Assembly: GCA_037976565.1 (NCBI GenBank)
Contig: CP137669.1
Coordinates: 33,721,613 to 33,785,612, forward strand
Source of the DNA: Mesocentrotus franciscanus
Taxonomy: Eukaryota > Echinodermata > Echinoidea > Camarodonta > Strongylocentrotidae
Reading direction: 5' to 3'
Length of the DNA: 64,000 nucleotides
In this document: positions 62,165 through 64,000 of the stretch, piece after piece
How the letters are laid out: every line of letters begins with the position of its first letter
Position numbering within the stretch: the stretch's first letter is position 1
Notes under the pieces: model-generated
What the model was told of the DNA's origin: nothing
Seen by the model: only the letters and a program-made list of their open reading frames with translations
The model's database searches: none
Made by a program: the position numbers and the translations under genes

Positions 62165-62416
62165 CGCTCATGCTTGTCAGACTTGACACTCTTGCGCTCC
62201 ACATTATTACCCCAGCTAGCTTTAGCATGGCTGCCATTTATATGACGCTCTAGCATTTCAAGGAATTAAATTCCTGCCACATCACCCTGGTCGAGTGTGG
62301 CAAATGTAGATTAATGTCTTGCCAAAGGGCATTATAGTGCCGCTGCGGGACTCGAACCGCGGACCACGCGATCCACAGTCTGTAGACGTATCCCCTCGAT
62401 CACGACATCCCCTCTA
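62165..62416 (-). mobile_element. tRNA-headed SINE, inverted, with a different head
   Basis: Reading the minus strand from 62416, the head ends with the B-box-like GGTTCGAGTCC (62358-62348). The body GGCAAGACATTAATCTACAT, then TTGCCACACTCGACC, matches the SINE at 61842. The head sequence and anticodon region differ from that copy, and the later body GCTAGCTGGGGTAATAATG also matches the fragment at 54220. The two copies are 75 bp apart in opposite orientation. Confidence 0.75.
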
Positions 62417-62654
62417 CGAACGACCTTGGAACGACCAGGAAATAATTTATGTAGGATGATCGTTATCTATGTTTTTTATTAATGAGACCACGAGACGTCC
62501 TTTCCTTCATCCGTAATCATAAACATCCTGAAACTTGTTCATTGATATACTTCCTCTTTAATACCAACAGCACGCGAGAGTTATATTGAGAGAGAAAGAG
62601 TGTCCCACCTCCCTGGTCAGAGCATGGACCTGGTCAGAAGGAGAGAAATCGAGC

Positions 62655-62678
62655 GAGAGAGAGAGAGAGAGAGAGAGG
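62655..62678. repeat. GA microsatellite
   Basis: About eleven GA units, with GA-rich sequence before it from 62585. Confidence 0.9.
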
Positions 62679-62944
62679 CTAGGGATGCTCAATATATATA
62701 GTTCGATATTGTCCTCTAAATATACAGAGACAATGTTAGAATAACTTCGCTCTTAGATTAAACCGATTGCATAGGCATACTTTTTTGAAGAACTGGGATC
62801 ACAACAGAAGTAAATACTGTTTGTATCCAACGCACCTTGTTCTTACATATCGTAAGTATAACACATAATTATCATTTTATTTTTGTTTCCTGAGATCCAT
62901 TTGCATGATCCAGCCAACATTGACCTACATACTCCGAAATCGAA

Positions 62945-63095
62945 CTTAGGTTGTATTTTGATATACCATGTACCTTCATATCAAATTTCATTAAAATCCG
63001 TCAAACATTTCTAAAGTTATTGATCGCAAACCAGATTTGTTACGAACGGAAGGAAGGACGGAAGGACGGACGGCAGCGTTACTATATCCCCTCCG
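62945..63095. repeat. Dispersed repeat ending in GGAC-rich units
   Basis: TTCATATCAAATTTCATTAA, then ATCCGTC, AAGTTATTGATCGCAAACC and a run of GGAAGGAC/GGACGGAC units before CTATATCCCC. This layout is like a repeat common in many marine invertebrate genomes. Boundaries are approximate. Confidence 0.45.
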
Positions 63096-63248
63096 CAGAA
63101 GATTTTTTTGTTGCTTATTCTAAGTTCTCTTTTCTAACATAAAAAAATGTTTTACTTTATTTAATTTAGAAATAAGATGACATACATATTAATAAAAGGA
63201 AACATAAATCAATTTTATGAAGAATAGTAGTTGATACTTCATATTCAC

Positions 63249-63353
63249 CTACGGGTCAAGGGCTAGATTGTTGTTCTTTGTCTTCAGATCTTCGACTTTA
63301 TTTTGGAGTTCAACGGAGAGCTTGGTCTTCGTCTCTTCTCCATCTTGAAGATC
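63249..63353 (-). CDS. Unrecognised minus-strand gene, last exon
   Basis: After the acceptor TTTCAG|GAT at 63354, the exon encodes DLQDGEETKTKLSVELQNKV, then EDLKTKNNNLALDP, and a TAG stop at 63251-63249, entered in phase 0. The peptide is charged and heptad-like (L, V, L, V, L spacing), suggesting a short coiled coil. A donor-like GTGAAT directly after the stop means an alternative splice cannot be excluded. I do not recognise the protein. Confidence 0.5.
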   Translation of the reverse strand, partial: DLQDGEETKTKLSVELQNKVEDLKTKNNNLALDP

Positions 63354-63748
63354 CTGAAATGATTGAAATAAAACTTACATATTCATAGAAGATACAGAAA
63401 TTATAATGAATGCGTTATAGCGGAGTCGACACTTTCTCGTTGTGGGCAGCCCATGACGTAAATACGCCAAATATGATCACATTTGTCGATATGAGTTTTA
63501 ATTCCCATAAATTCGGTTGTACCCAGCCCTCTCTCTCTCTCTTCGCTTGTTCTACATATCTAATAAATTTGTATTGGTTTACTTTGATATAACTTTTAAA
63601 TAATGTACCTTATGCAATGACTTCTTTCAAACTTTGTTTATACACTAAAGATTTGCTATATTTTGGGGGTAAAAAAGCATAGACAAAAAGGGAATCGAAC
63701 AATAAAGAAATTGATTAAAATATCAAACTTTTCTTTCATGATACTCAC

Positions 63749-63877
63749 TGCATTTCTGACTTTCTTGATTTTGAATTCATCTGCAGATGGTACAATGGCT
63801 AGTTTCTTCATCAAGGGCATCACGTGATGATTACCCATAATTCTTGATTTAATACTTAGAGGTGGAAGTGAGGTCAT
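63749..63877 (-). CDS. Unrecognised minus-strand gene, upstream exon
   Basis: Minus strand from an ATG at 63877 to GCA|GTGAGT at 63749: 43 codons, phase 0, joining the exon at 63353 in frame for a 77-residue product. The peptide starts MTSLPPLSIKSRIMGNHHVM and has the basic end DEFKIKKVRNA. The upstream frame stays open for several codons and a possible acceptor (CTTAG) precedes the ATG, so this may be an internal exon of a longer protein entering from beyond the window. The strong donor and matched phase are the main support. Confidence 0.5.
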
Positions 63878-64000
63878 TCTAAGATTGTTTAAAATGTGAA
63901 AACAAATAAAGTAAGATTACAAACAATCTTATACGTTTGTTTACTTAACTACACAGTCGTTTAAGCATAGAATTTCATTGTATTTCGAAATGTGTATAGC
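63878..64000. other. Window end, nothing recognised
   Basis: AT-rich sequence with no exon seen. It would be intron or 5' flank of the minus-strand gene. Confidence 0.5.

Overview
The window is eukaryotic nuclear DNA from an animal. It is AT-rich, with split genes, long introns, many short non-autonomous DNA transposons (MITEs), tRNA-headed SINEs, microsatellites and a scaffold gap of exactly 500 N. The mix of MITEs and SINEs and the shape of the proteins suggest a marine deuterostome, most likely an echinoderm such as a sea urchin. That assignment is an inference. Under 2% of the window codes for protein.

Two genes are identified with confidence. The first is a plus-strand inositol-1,4,5-trisphosphate 3-kinase (animal ITPKA/B/C family). 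It has four consecutive catalytic-domain exons at 37430-37529, 51453-51593, 52138-52210 and 53225-53279. They join in perfect phase into 123 codons that hold the calmodulin-binding/N-lobe segment and the PxxxDxKxG signature. Two possible first coding exons, 7016-7177 and 34835-34978, both end in phase 0 and would splice onto the same exon. One gives an acidic, Cys-rich N-terminus. The other gives a hydrophobic N-terminus behind a GC-richer promoter-like region.

The second is a minus-strand DPH6 (diphthine-ammonia ligase, diphthamide pathway). Only exons 1 (58186-58164) and 2 (56046-55955) are present. The two genes converge on the N gap at 55166-55665 and both are cut off there: the 3' half of the kinase and everything after DPH6 exon 2 are missing. 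The gap therefore hides more than 500 bases or marks a false join. A third, unrecognised minus-strand gene shows two phase-matched exons at 63877-63749 and 63353-63249.

The rest is intronic and intergenic DNA that records transposition. About a dozen copies of a short palindromic element (family A) lie throughout. Family B (about 390 bp, TTAA target) is inserted into a family A copy at 30840 and into a family C copy at 22861. Uninterrupted relatives in the same window supply the empty sites and support TTAA target duplication. Other families (D, E, F, G and single elements), a 1.1-kb CAGRGGCGG-ended element carrying a coding-like minisatellite, and a 983-bp element with 34-bp terminal repeats inside one of two direct-repeat copies are described below. 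A scrambled histone pseudogene (H3 pieces plus an H1-like piece) lies at 46751-46980. I found no functional RNA gene, CRISPR array or bacterial-type operon.
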